From contig CM070873.1 in the NCBI GenBank assembly GCA_036365515.1, positions 219,592,876-219,656,875 on the forward strand: 64,000 nucleotides of DNA, in the 5' to 3' direction. Positions 33,321-45,260 of this stretch are shown piece after piece (within the stretch, counting starts at the first letter, position 1; each line of letters begins with the position of its first letter). Made by a program: the position numbers and the translations under genes. The stretch comes from Torymus aiolomorphi. Lineage: Eukaryota > Arthropoda > Insecta > Hymenoptera > Torymidae. The notes below the pieces were generated by a model. The model searched no databases. It worked only from the letters and a program-made list of their open reading frames with translations, and was not told where the DNA came from.

Positions 33321-34830
33321 TTTTACTACATGAATAAATGAGACGACCTATTCATTCACATAAATATTGTTAATTGGATTTGTTATTATAATAGATATAT
33401 CTTACAGTTAATAATTATTACTAAGCACAAATATTCATACAGTAATTAAAATTTTGAAAAAAATACAATATATGATTCTATTTAAAAAAAAAATTTCAAT
33501 GAAAATTTGTCCACTTATAGTAGACAATAAATGAGTGACAGCTTCTAAAAGAGCCAATCAATGATTCACGAATGAAACCAGAAAATGCTTACGCGTCTGA
33601 CACACACCAAGAGGGAAGGGAAATCGGAAAGTGGCAAAAAGGATATGGGCATTCCGCAACGGACGAATGGCGTCGCGGTCTTATAGCCGATGCATGCGTG
33701 CAAGACGTGAGGCGCGCGATGGCATGTTAGCTGGGGTGGCAAAATCGCTTGCTATGCTTAGACTCAAATGCAGGGAAGTGGCAATGTAGCGGCTCAATAT
33801 GCGGAAAATTAAATCGATAATCGAACCATCGTTTGCTCACGTATGTTGAAGGAAGTCTAAAAGTTGTTGATAAACGGAAATACGTCTCGTGTTTTGGCCA
33901 ATGAAGGGTAGCTGTGTAAGATGTTTTTCATTAAACATGGTGTTAACATGTTGGAGGTACGTGACTATATGTACTTTTAAACAATTAACAATTATCAGAA
34001 ATAAAAAAACAGAAAAACACGATGTGGATCTGTAATGGCTGACATCTTCAATTTTTAAAATAACTACCAACGAAAAATATGTATAATATTGTTATGTATT
34101 AGTCTATTGTCATCGAACATGAAAATAACGAAAGCGTTGCTAAGCGATTAGTTTGTTGTTTTCAATTCAATTTAGTTTTTCAGTTAGTTGATTCGAGAGC
34201 TTGTTGATGACACATTTAACCTTTTGTGTTATTTATCTTGAATAAATTACATCCTTGTTTTTATAAATAGTTGTTACTATTTATTGTGTGTCTGTGTGAT
34301 TGTAACAATATAGACAATAACATCTACAATTTTCTAACTTTTAGCGAAAAGTGAAATCCTTGACAGTTAATTTTTATCAAATTATACTAAACGGCTTATT
34401 GTTACGTCATTATTGTTATAACAATTCATTTTATATACTTGAAATATATATTTGACAGATTAATGCCAATTCAATTTTGGATCCGTTGATGCTATTTGCA
34501 AATTGGTCACTACTAAATTACAGTAATAGTAGTCAGTCAGGTTATGGTATTCACTTTTATAATGTATTATCATTATTATTACTATTATTATTATTATTAT
34601 AATGTCATGTAGTAGTTTAGTTCAGAATAGAAAAACTTTCAAAATTTTGCAATATTATTACTGAAAGACCAAATTCTGCATCAGAATTGAATCGAGAATT
34701 CAGCAACAGTTAAATCAATCAGTCTAATAAGCTCAACCGAACTGTACAGTATAAATCGATACAGCAATGTCGTAGCTACTTGAAAAAAAAGTATATACAC
34801 GAAGAAGTGATGCCCTCAGCTGAAAAATAC
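33321..34830. other. AT-rich spacer
   Basis: AT-rich with a GC-richer patch at 33580-33830 and an (ATT)n tract at about 34563-34600. No gene or known repeat was recognised. Confidence 0.45.
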
Positions 34831-35530
34831 CCAATCGAAGCAATTTATCTTCGATCAGCATAACGAATATCGATACACCTTGGTACATCCAGCGCTAATA
34901 TCTCGAGCCAGTCCCTATCCTCGAAGACTTTCCGACAATTGGCTCGCATTCCGAGTAAACAATATCGCGCAATAAAGCGCGCACACGCGGACGGCTGATG
35001 TAGAAGTAGCAGAGAAGAGGCGCGGAATTCAAACACAATACAAAGCCTAAACGACGCGGCAGATATATATCGGCATGACGTGCGCGCTGCTCACTCGCTG
35101 AATGAACAGTGAAAGAGAGACGTCTGTGTCACGGATCTCCTAGGACTCGCTCGTAGCCTTATATTCGGCACGAGGTCGCCGCGAATCGAAGGTCCGAGGG
35201 ATGCCTACGCGCCTGTCCGTCCGCTCTTTTTTCCCCGGGGAAAAGGGTGGTGGGAGCGAGTGTATAGTCGTAAAAAAGGAGAGCCACACACGAGAATGCG
35301 AGCGGGAGGGAGAGAGCGAGAGGAACGGCGAGCACAAAGCAGCGGCTCAATGAAAATTTTATTGATAAAAGGCCGAGGTGAAACCGAAAGAGGCGAGACG
35401 CGCTTGTTTGACGTTTTCTCAAAAGACGGGCTCGGCGGTTTAGAGGCTCACCTTGCCGCCTGTATCCCTTTTTCCGAGAGCCGCTGGGCCTCAATCGACG
35501 GCGTCGGCCGGGCGTGGTGAACTACTCTTT
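34831..35530. promoter_or_regulatory. GC-rich island, possible promoter
   Basis: CpG- and GAGA-rich sequence with TATATATA at ~35063 and a CTCACTC initiator-like word about 30 bases later (inference). Overlapping open frames on both strands (up to 111 codons) look like composition effects. No gene could be assigned. Confidence 0.3.
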
Positions 35531-37700
35531 GAGTATATACTTTTTATTTCCTTCGGGAAGATGTGAAGTATGCAAAGACGTACAAATAAATTATTTTTCT
35601 GCAACTTCTGGCTTCGACAAGAGCCTTCATGTACCTACAAAAGATACGCTGTGAAAAATAAACTCACAAAATTTTTTAAAGTAATTTAGTTAAAGAAAGC
35701 CAACATTCGTAAAAACGAATACCAGGAAATTGAAGTAGCTTGTATGCGGCAAAAGAATTTAAAAAAGTTTTTCCATTCGTTTTTAACATAACTCTGAAAG
35801 ATGAAATTGCAAACTTCATTAAAAATAATCGTGGAAACAAACGTTAAAAGTTAACTGGTTAAAACGATATGAGAACTCGCATATGGCTTTTTATAATCGA
35901 CATCGAATTCCTGTTTAATAAAATGTTCGAAATTATACTTGTATATTTCTACATTCATATAATCTTAACCAACGAATATTTCGTACCGTTAAAAACAGGA
36001 TTTTATATTTTTCCGCTATTTCGAATGAGAAATAGTGCGTGGTAGGAATATGAAAGCCAATATGTGCTGCTTTGAACGTATCCGAAAATTGTGCCTTTGG
36101 ACACTTCCGCTGCGAAGGTACTCATATCAAGTAGACTTCGCTATTTACGAACGATGAAAAGGGCTGTTCGATTCTTTCCCATTAACCTACGAGCTTCATT
36201 CAATGTTCAATGCCTGACATGAAATAGAGGATAAAGCATGTGAATCTTTATCAAATATTCATTCGTATATAACGAACTTTATTATACGGATAACTTATAA
36301 ATAGTTAGAGGGTAGAATTGCATAGTAGGAGGATCGGTGGTAGCCAAAGCTTAGAGTAGTACCAACCACAGAGCTTTGCTCGTTTCTGGTAGTATGTCCT
36401 GGAATTGGACCGCTGCGGTCAGCCATAGCTATTAAATCAAACATATTTTGTCTCCAATATTTAAAATCATATTTTATTACAAATGCCATTTACAACAAAT
36501 AAAATCCGTAGATGAAGTGGCTTTATGAAACATTAATTATTCGTAATGATCACATTAAAAAATATTCTACCAATTTAAATGATTTTAACATATCTTTTAA
36601 GTGTTTTTGCACTCTATGACATCTATTAAATATATAGCATAAACGTGATGATTCACATTTAATTAACGTAGTCACTAGCGGACTATTTCACGGTAGTCTT
36701 TTTAATTACATGTAATATATTACATATTTTATAAGTTCTTTACTTTTCGTAATTTAACTTTCGAATCCACATATGAAACTTATAATTGAAAAATATAAAA
36801 TTGACATAAAAATCTCGTGTATTAAAACTTCATTTGACACAACTTATAACTATTGTGAAATTTAATATACGTAAGCTTGAAAATTTGAAAAAATATGGAA
36901 ATTAAATATAGAGAGATTTCATTATACCAAATATAATGAAATCATTGAAACTTTACAGAAAAGTTGTTAGAAAAAAAAAATTGTACTTATCTTAGCAGAG
37001 ATTTTTTTTTGGAAAATGGAAAGAAAACTTTTTGCGTACGCGAACAGTTTCCGAGCTTAATTAGTGTACGCGGAAAAAGTTAGAAGTTCATCTTTTTTTC
37101 TTCTTTTTTTCGGATCGCAAACATTTTTCTTTTACATTTCCGAAAAAAAAATTTTCGCGTAATGAAGTTTCCCTAGACAAAATCAAGATTTTTGTGGATT
37201 TCCTTATAAAAGAACGGAAAAAACTGATTAAAAATTTGTTTAAAAAATTACCTTCTCAGCTTTTTTCGGGAACTTATAACTTCTAAAAAAATGAATATTT
37301 GTTATGAATGTTTAATAACTCTACATTTCTACTTCGCTTTTCAAAATATCATTTTCTGTTATATAAATAACTCTTGTAATTTTAGCTAATTCAAGTATGA
37401 ATATAAGAACACTAAAACTTTCAATTTTATTAGCTCTAAAATTTTGTTGAAATTTTCGCGGTGAATTTATTTTATTAGTCAATAAAAAGTCATCCAATTA
37501 CCTCGCTTACACTTATAACAGATAATTTTTAAATCAAATATTTTCTCTCTTATAACAGACAAAACAACAAGTCCAGGTCGTTTTTTCAAACGCTCAATAC
37601 ACTCAAAAGCTCACTTTTTCAAGCGAAAGTTAGAACTTCTACACGTCAGCTACCACATACACACAGCAATACAGGGCTCCTAAAACTCCAAACGAAAGCT
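35531..37700. other. AT-rich spacer with one candidate exon
   Basis: Mostly AT-rich non-coding sequence, including A-runs and F/K-coding homopolymer regions around 36970-37160. A candidate minus-strand exon at 36295-36489 is listed separately. Confidence 0.4.
36295..36489 (-). CDS. Candidate terminal exon or small ORF, unrecognised
   Basis: The 64-codon minus frame has a more protein-like second half (ADRSGPIPGHTTRNEQSSVV, then a Tyr/Ser-rich tail with HRSSYYA) than its AT-rich surroundings. A possible acceptor (GATTTAATAG) precedes CTATGGCTGACC, so it could be a last exon whose upstream partners are elsewhere. I recognise no family. It may be chance. Confidence 0.2.
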   Translation of the reverse strand: MAFVIKYDFKYWRQNMFDLIAMADRSGPIPGHTTRNEQSSVVGTTLSFGYHRSSYYAILPSNYL

Positions 37701-38420
37701 CGGGTTGCATTCAAAAACACAATTATGAATTCCAGCCAATTATTTTCCGCTCGTTGACTGGTCGTGCGCAGCAACGAGAAGCATAGCACTCCACCCTCAC
37801 TAACACTCTCTCTCTCTCTCTTTCACTCACACATACACACAGCTGCTTATGCACTAGCTGGCTGATAATTAGTCCGCGCATAATGACGAGATTCAAAGAC
37901 CTTTACGGCACTGCCGGATCGCAATAAGAGTACAGGTCGAAGGCTTTCGTCTCTCGAAAGTCCGTAAGTATGGTATGGTATATGTATGCGCGTCTTGGGG
38001 ATCCTCACGCGTGACGTCAGTTTGCCTTCTTGCGCGCGCACGAAGATAATTATTATCGCAGCGCAGATGACGTGGCGAATTTAACCAGCTGTGTATATAT
38101 ACGTGTGTACACAAGAGAGTGCACGTGTACGGCTGCGGTTTGGCGCCTCGGCTTCGATGCTCGTCAATCGACGCTAGGTATATGCCGTGTGTAAGCGGTG
38201 AAAGCTCGATATACCGTCGTCGGGTCTCGTTAGGCGCGCGGAAATCTCATTACGATTCCAGGGGAAAATTGGTATATCACGACGTGCCCAAACTTCGTCG
38301 AGCTGACTATTCTTGGATAAGGATTAGACGACGAGAGGCGGCAGCGTCAGTCGTGTGATTAGATTAATCTTTTGAGAAACGGCCCCCACTCGCGGGAGAT
38401 TATTCGTTTGAGGGAGATTG
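37701..38420. promoter_or_regulatory. GC-rich island with (CT)n and TATATATA
   Basis: CpG-rich region holding a CT-repeat at ~37805-37822 and GTATATATACG at ~38092. Frames on both strands (60-80 codons) carry no motif. Possibly promoter or 5' exon DNA. Confidence 0.3.
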
Positions 38421-39760
38421 GATGAGCTTCGTTAAGAGCCGTTCATGTGAGGATTCGCTCTATTGTAGATTCAAGCTTTTTAAGAAATTTAACGCTGATA
38501 GTAGGTGGTATATTCGGTTGACAAATCCTTTCGATAAGCGCTTTTAAATGAGAACAGTTGATTCTCTTTTCGCGTACATTCTCTATTTAGGCAAAGTAAA
38601 TATTGCACTTAGCTTTAAATATTTATTTGGAAATTTGAGTAACAAATTTAGAATGAATTTCCTTGAAACAGGACAAACGGAAATTTGCGGTTTTGTGCTT
38701 ACAACTTAAGTTATCGCTTTTAAGAAAAAAGGTAAATTTTAACTGTACAATTTCCTCAAAATAAGGAAAAATGTGTAACAGAGTTTAGTTGGAACTGATT
38801 ATATTATAGAAATGATGCAAAAGTGTAAAATTATAATTAATATACGTTATAGCTCGCTATAAAATTCACGAGTGCAGCGAGGAAATGACAATTTCGGGAA
38901 ACAGTTTCAGCAGGCTTTTTAAGAAAATATCGTTTTTAATGGTGCCTTAAAGTTTCCGATTGAACAGTTTAAAGAGGAGCAATTTCCAACCTCAGTGACC
39001 GTGAACGCAATGAAACACCTCGGAAGTTTGAGAACGGTGATTTGCCAAGTTTGCCCGATGAATTAAATCCAGTGCAAATACAAACGGAACTCGTTGAGCA
39101 GCTGAGTTTGACCTGGCTAACTGCTCCAACACTTCTATGCAAGGTGCGGCCAAGTGCGCAAAAGGAAGAAGCGAAACGTCTTATCAGTCGAAATTATTTA
39201 TATCGAATGTGTTTGAAATTCCGAACGTTCATAATGAACGAAATTTTAATTTAAAGTTTCTAATTTTGGTTAGAATTCGTCGGAGGGTGGTTTAAGTGGT
39301 AACTGTAAGAGTGAGAAGTGATGAGATACAGTTATTATCATTTTTTAAATGTATTAACTAGCCAAATTTGGCTAAATCTGAAAATGGAAAAATCTTTCGT
39401 TCACTATGAACGTTCGAAATTTCAAGCACATTATATCGACTGGTAGAAACTTAATGTTAAGGATTGCAGAGACACAACAAGCTTTTGAAAATCAAAGGTG
39501 GCCTTTGAATTTTATAAAAAATTTACTAGAAGCTCCTATATGAATTCAAAATTTTATTGGTTTCTATATATACGCGATTAGGAAGGTTTATATGCAGAAC
39601 ACTTTACCATTTAGAGAATAATGACACAAATCACGTAATTGCTGAACATGCAGTACAACTTCAACTAAAATTTCAGCTCACCATTTTATTGTCATGAAAT
39701 AAACGTTACTATTTAAGTACTTAGTTTTACTTTACACGTCGTAAGAAATATAACAGAACC
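38421..39760. other. Spacer containing an inverted repeat
   Basis: AT-rich sequence. A frame open from 38973 to 39254 encodes a moderately protein-like stretch (PSLPDELNPVQIQTELVEQL) but has no recognised family, and its end lies in the inverted repeat at 39183-39447. Confidence 0.35.
39183..39447. repeat. Inverted repeat, ~55-bp arms
   Basis: The arm at 39183-39240 (CAGTCG...TTGAAATTCCGAACGTTCAT) is mirrored at 39396-39447 (ATGAACGTTCGAAATTTCAA...CGACTG). The spacer is ~155 bp. It is a fold-back or MITE-like structure with no identified family. Confidence 0.6.
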
Positions 39761-42072
39761 GAACGATATCAAAGCAATAAGTGTGACAGTTCATTCAAAG
39801 TTTCCGACAGTGGGGAAACTAATCCAAAGGCAGGCTCGAGCGGCCGGACTTCCCGACGATTCCGCGCGCCAACATCCGGCCCGTAAATTCCCTCTCGGAA
39901 GGGTTAATCGCGCGTCGATCGAACACTCGAGAATCGAATTAAGTAAAAACTGCTGCCACCCGCGAGAGAAGTGCGAGCTAGCTGACCAGTCGCCACCTGT
40001 TGCTGCGACTCGTTCTTTTCTCCAGATCGACAAAAATGGAATTTGCTTTGGCCGCGGGTGAGTATATTTATCGACGCGACGTCATTTGGCAGAAGACGCA
40101 CCTAAAAAAGAAACAAAAATTGCGTGTATATGCAAGTGTTGCTGCTAAAAGGTCGCGCCCGCAAAAGATCGTAAAAGTGCACTTTTGCCGGTGGCCGCGC
40201 CCGCGCGCATCCGCGGAAATCGACCATTAAAGGATTACGCATATAAAGAGCTTTAATGCGAGCCCCCCGAATCGATGAATGTCGTCGAGAAGCACTCTCG
40301 GCTCGCGTTTTATCGGGATATCGACTGCAGCTTTTTTATATGCGCCGCACGCCTTATCGTTAAAAGCTCGTTTATCACTTCGCTCATTACTGTGCTTTGT
40401 TCATGTTACATATAGTTAACTTTATCTGCTTTGAAGAAACCAAGTACATTGTTATAAATAATGGCGGATCAAAAGTATATATGACATCAGATATTGCAAG
40501 ATAATGTTTAATTGAAATTATTAATGCTAACAATATCTATGTTATGACGCTAAACTGATTATATGTCAGATAAAGGGCTATGTGCTTGAATATTTTTTAA
40601 ATAATTTTCATTATTAAAATGACTGTCACTAATTTGTTACGATGTTCAGTTACGAAGTAATACAACTTTTTGTTTACGTATCACGAAATATCGCCCATTT
40701 CGCCTGTTATTATTTTATTCAGAATAATACCAAAACGAGTCGAACGCCTTTTGGTCGTCGTTCAAAACACAGCACAACAAATTTCTGGAAAAAGTTTGTA
40801 CCTATCACGTTTCAAGTACAGCGCGTACAACATTTGTATTGCCATCAAAATGACAGCCGCATTCAGAGAACGGCAAACTAACCTCCCTCCGTCAAAGCTG
40901 ACCCGAAGTATACGCTTGCACAGAGCCAACTTTGCTCCTTCTCCACCATCTTCCTCTCCCCGGCAGCTTTTGTTCTACACTATAGAGCACACGGCGCGTA
41001 ACTTCAATTTAAAATCAGCTCCACGACGAGATCACCAACTTCTGATTAAACTTTCGACTTACCGTAAAAAGAAGATGATCAGGGTGCAGCGGGGGCCGGA
41101 GCATCAGCGTGGGGTGGCCGTGCCGGCAACGCCGGCTCCTCGACGCTATTTTTCCTCGCCATTTCGCACTTGAGCTCTCGCTCTCTCGCTCTTTTCCTCT
41201 ATCGGGCTTCTTCCGCTTCTTCCTTCCTTCCCCTCACGTAACCTGCAAGAGCGCATAAAAATTCACAATCGATAAGAGATATTGCGATTCCTACTGATGC
41301 GGGGCGAACGCAGGCCGCGTTTAGGTTATAAACAGCTTTAGTGCGGGTTATAAAAGTCTCCCCTGGGCGTAATAATGACCCAGTGAAATGGAATTCGGCT
41401 TTGTCTGACGTATATACCTATAGTGCGAAGGAACTTTTAACTTGTTTCGCTGAGCGGCAAATTCGATGTTTTGCGGTGCTTTAGGTTGCAAAAGTGAACG
41501 CCAAACAAAAGAAATAACGAGGATACGCTTTTATTATAGCTATGTACAAGTACGCGAGAGAATATACGGATACGTATTGTGTTTTCTTATCGTTCTACCT
41601 ACCGGAAAAACTCTTCGGTATACTGCTTGGTATACTGACACGTGTCTGAGCGTGTGATATGTGTAGATATTTTTAAACTACATGTCTGATTTGTAGATAC
41701 GATAATAAATTTTGTTTTATTATTTTATTTTACTTGTTATTATGTTTACAAAGTTTCGATTTAGAACTAACTAAAAAATCAGTTCGTACCTTAGTTTTAA
41801 TTACTAATACTGCCCCGCATTTTCAAGAAAACGCACAATATTGTTCTAAAATTTAAAATAAATTAATAGTCAAAAAAAGTATGCTAAACTATAACCCTAA
41901 AACTTTCAATTTTCCAAGAAAAATCTTCGGTTATGGTATCCTTTCTTTGTGCTTTACTGCGTGGAATCAGCTCGCTTCGCCCTAGATGCTTTCGTTATCA
42001 CTATGGCTTTCCAAGCCGATACACATTGATGACTGTGCCATTAAATTTGGTATCCTCCGTGGCCTTTATAGT
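39761..42072. other. GC-rich patches and COX6A 3' flank
   Basis: GC-richer islands at 39830-40330 and 40880-41260 alternate with AT-rich DNA. Frames up to 167 codons (40670-41173 plus) show no recognisable motif. Downstream of the COX6A stop, AATAAA in the minus orientation at 41716-41721 is a plausible poly(A) signal, implying a ~350-nt 3' UTR. Confidence 0.4.
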
Positions 42073-45055
42073 TTAGTTCGGCTTCTTTTGCGGCACCGCG
42101 TTCGGATCTTCCACTTCATATCCGTCCGGGGGAATAGCATTTTTGGCAGGATTGTGAAACAAGGTGTGCTTGCCGTCTCCCCAAGGGAATGGCTGCATAA
42201 ATATGGAAATCGTATGAATATATAATAAAACAATTTCTATGAATCTTTTAAAAGGGATTCCCTAGTTCGTGGAATAAAGTTTTAGTATTAACATCGCGTG
42301 TCAGCATAAATTTTTTTTAGTTAATCACAAAATCGATCATATATAAAAGATTTTAATGGATTTAATGTTACTAAGATATAGTGGTAATTCAAAATGTAAA
42401 ACATAAATTCTCGTAATTGCCAAATTATTCTGGGGGTACTATAAAATAACTGGGTTATCTTTTAGTGTATATATCATAAACAAGCATTGAGTGCAGTGGA
42501 AGATGAATAATGAAGTAGATAATTTCTCAATCTTTCAGGCGGCTGTTTAGTCCTGAATAGAATAATAGAATTAATTATTCATATTAACACACAATAGAAT
42601 TTCTAGCAAGATATTAATTCTACGCCATGCAATATGCAGGAAAGCTTTGTTCAGCCATACGAAAATGATTAAACAGCTTCTTAAATAATATATATTAACA
42701 AATCGTCCAATGTTAGTTTTTCCGTTGAATAGAAACAAAATTGCTACATTATTAAAAAGAGAAAAGTAATTAAGGTAGTTCTCTAACGCGTTATAGTTTG
42801 TGCGCTCAGCGAGAGCACAAACTATACCATACGCAAGCCATACACGCGTCGTTCTGTCTCTCTCGCTCTCATGCATGTCGTCTGCTATTTGTATTTATAA
42901 TCATTCATATCTTTTTAAAAAGGTCGGCTTGACACATATTTGATAAACTTAAAAGAAAGATCTGAATTTCATCGTTCTTAAGCTATGTTTTTCTTTTTGA
43001 AAACCCACTTTTTTATCAAGTATTACTATTACTTCCTGTTATGCGTTATATAGCGTCATTTACTCTCAATGTAAAAGTAACCATTTTCAATAATTTTTTT
43101 CTTGAAAAATAGGTCGACAACCTATATTTTAAAAAATAAAGAAAAATGATTTAGATTTTAATGAACACGCTAGAATTTTGTTGCTTTCGGAAGCCACTTT
43201 TTGATATATTAGAGAACTACCTTAAAGTCGAGAACAATCATCAACATTTAACTGACCAGCAGCAACTTATATCTCCCCGTTGTTACAATAAAAAAGTATG
43301 TAAGAAAACGACACGCTTAACGAGATAATTAAAAAGTCATGATGGCGAAGCGAGTGCGGTGTTATAGCAGCATGAGTTCTTGGCAATTTGCACCTGTTGC
43401 CCGAAGCGTGCGCTCACAAGTATACCTATATACCGGCAAGTGCGCACGTGAGCGCGCGAGTCAATGGTGATGGACGGAAAATGCGCGCTATATTACCCTC
43501 GTGTGAATGTACATGTAGTCGTAGGGGATGTATTCCGGCCGCGGCTGTTCCCACTCCTCGTGTGCTTTGTTGAGAATCACACCCGCCATTAAGAAGATAA
43601 CGGGCAAGCAGACATACAGCGACAACGCCTTCAGCATGTTCATTTTCGATTCTACCTCTGTATGTCAAGTAGTTGTAGTATTCATTCTCAAGATTTTTTT
43701 TCCTCGCAGTTATCGATTATAGCAAAGAGTTGACCAGAACTGCCTCATATTGCGATCAGTAAAAAATTGTCTACCTAACTGATACTTATAGATATCAGTG
43801 TAGGTGAAAACAAAACACATGTTTCCTTACATTCCGGCTATAATCTTACTAGCCAGTGCGAAAAGCAAAATTTTAATAAAGTTACTTCACAGTAGATAAA
43901 AAAATATAATAAAATTTGAATTCGCCTTAATTTAAATATTTTAGTCGACGTAATAATAAATAATCTACTTACACCTCTTTAAATTGTGTGATTTAAAATA
44001 TGTCCAATAAGGTATTGAAGTGAGTAATGAAGGCAAAAGTATAAGCAAATACGAAAAAGGCATTCAGCATCGGCTGGTACTGTGCAACTCTTTACTATAA
44101 GAAACATTTTGCTATCCCTTCTAGATTACCATTATTACAACAAGGTGGAGGTTCATCGCACGGGCAAGGATCGCGTACTGTGTTTGCCCTGTAACACTGC
44201 TGCTGCGACCACACATTCGGGTTGGTCTGAGGCGGACAAGTGGGACAGGTTGAGGAGATCGGATGTCCACAGGATTCCATCGTCCTACCACAGGGATCCG
44301 ACAGGGGCGAATTATACGAAGAACAAGGCGGCGGTTCCGGCCTTGAGCACGGCGGTGGCGGCGGGGGACAAGGCGGAGCGCACGTCGCTTGCTGATAGCA
44401 CGGCGCTTTGCACGGATCCGGTGGAATCTGCGTGCACTCAAACTTGCTCGAGTCTTGGGCATTGCTGTTGCCGCAGCTGCATGGATGTCAAGAGTTATGA
44501 ATTTCCGCTATAAAATGCATCGCGGAGCGAACAAATCTACCTTGGCGGCTCGCAGGAGCTGGAAAAGTTGACGGGTTTCGCGCAGGGATCGTGCCTGCAG
44601 GAACCCGAGACACCGCAAGGCGGAGACATGTAGGTGCTGGGTGACCACGTGGTGGCTCTCGTGTAAGTGGGCCAAGGCTGGTGCGGGTAGCTCGGCATCT
44701 TCGACTCGCAGGAGGAGGACTGGCCCGCGGTAGCCGTCGAGTCGTCGAACCTCTGCATGCGCCTCTCGGGGTCGAGCGAGTCGATCCAGTACTTGGGCGA
44801 CTTGACGGGCGACGAGCTGCTGCAGAGGTTAGGCGGCCGGCAGGGATCGGCAGAGCTGCACGGACGCGAGGCAGGAGGCGCGGACGGTGACTTGTCGTTG
44901 CAGGGGCTCGATTTGCAATCGCCGGGCTTGCAGGGGTCATTGGGCGGCCAAGCTTTTCCGCAGCTCATGTCGCGCCGCGGTAGGTACGCTTGGAAGCCCC
45001 GGCATTGGCTCAGCGAGAGGACGCTTTTGTAGATTTTTAGGGAATTCGACGACAT
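42073..45055 (-). CDS. COX6A-like protein with long Cys/Pro-rich N-terminal extension
   Basis: Four exons on the minus strand: 45055-44541, 44476-44130, 43657-43497 and 42192-42073. Introns of 64, 472 and 1304 nt all have GT-AG borders and matching phases, giving 380 codons plus stop. Residues 1-28 are basic and lack acids ([20 protein letters not shown]), as in a mitochondrial presequence. About residues 30-287 contain ~30 Cys, often as PC, DPC or PPPC. Residues ~296-370 are cytochrome c oxidase subunit 6A: membrane helix [19 protein letters not shown], then [17 protein letters not shown] and [14 protein letters not shown]. Normal COX6A is ~105-110 residues and modulates complex IV in the inner mitochondrial membrane. 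An in-frame stop lies shortly upstream of the chosen ATG. A shorter product starting at Met293 or Met295 is conceivable. Splicing is predicted from sequence only; the COX6A identity is firm. Confidence 0.85.
42774..43221. mobile_element. TTAA-flanked MITE in COX6A intron 3
   Basis: The ends are 13-bp perfect inverted repeats (GGTAGTTCTCTAA/TTAGAGAACTACC) flanked on both sides by TTAA (42770-42773 and 43222-43225), the target duplication of piggyBac-type elements. Inside, TATAGTTTGTGC...GCACAAACTATA at ~42800-42835 forms a hairpin. It has no coding capacity. Confidence 0.75.
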
Positions 45056-45260
45056 CGCTGCGGTAATTTTGTTATTTAATCTTGGAAATTTTTATTTGTT
45101 CAGCCGAATCTTAGAGTGCCCGGAATTTTGACTTTTTGGCCGCCATGGGACGTTGTTGTCTAATACGTCATGACTAACTGCATTGGCACAGGCTTATTCT
45201 TTTGTCTGGATTGGCCGTTTCGGCTATCGCGACAAACTTCACTTTTGTTCGATTTATGAC
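45056..45260 (-). promoter_or_regulatory. COX6A 5' leader and proximal promoter region
   Basis: Upstream of the start codon on the minus strand there is a CCAAT-type word (GGCCAATCC, plus-strand 45219-45227). A CCCATGGCGGC word also occurs (its complement reads GCCGCCATGGG), resembling YY1/Pho sites common in nuclear genes for mitochondrial proteins. This is motif-level inference; no transcription start is fixed. Confidence 0.35.
45111..45146 (-). CDS. Short upstream ORF in the COX6A leader
   Basis: An 11-codon frame MAAKKSKFRAL followed by TAA lies ~55 nt upstream of the main ATG, with a G at +4. If the leader includes it, scanning ribosomes would meet this ATG first, so it could reduce or condition translation of the main frame. 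Whether it is transcribed is unknown. Confidence 0.35.
   Translation of the reverse strand: MAAKKSKFRAL

Noticed and set aside
40670..41173. 167-codon plus frame
   Set aside because: No recognisable domain, spans an AT-rich to GC-rich transition, and has no splice or start context better than chance.
43426..43668. 80-codon minus frame overlapping COX6A exon 3
   Set aside because: It is another frame of the same exon; the COX6A frame is identified by conserved motifs and matching splice phases.
44082..45032. Plus-strand frames of 60-143 codons opposite the COX6A exons
   Set aside because: They are complements of the Cys/Pro-coding minus exons and carry no motif of their own.
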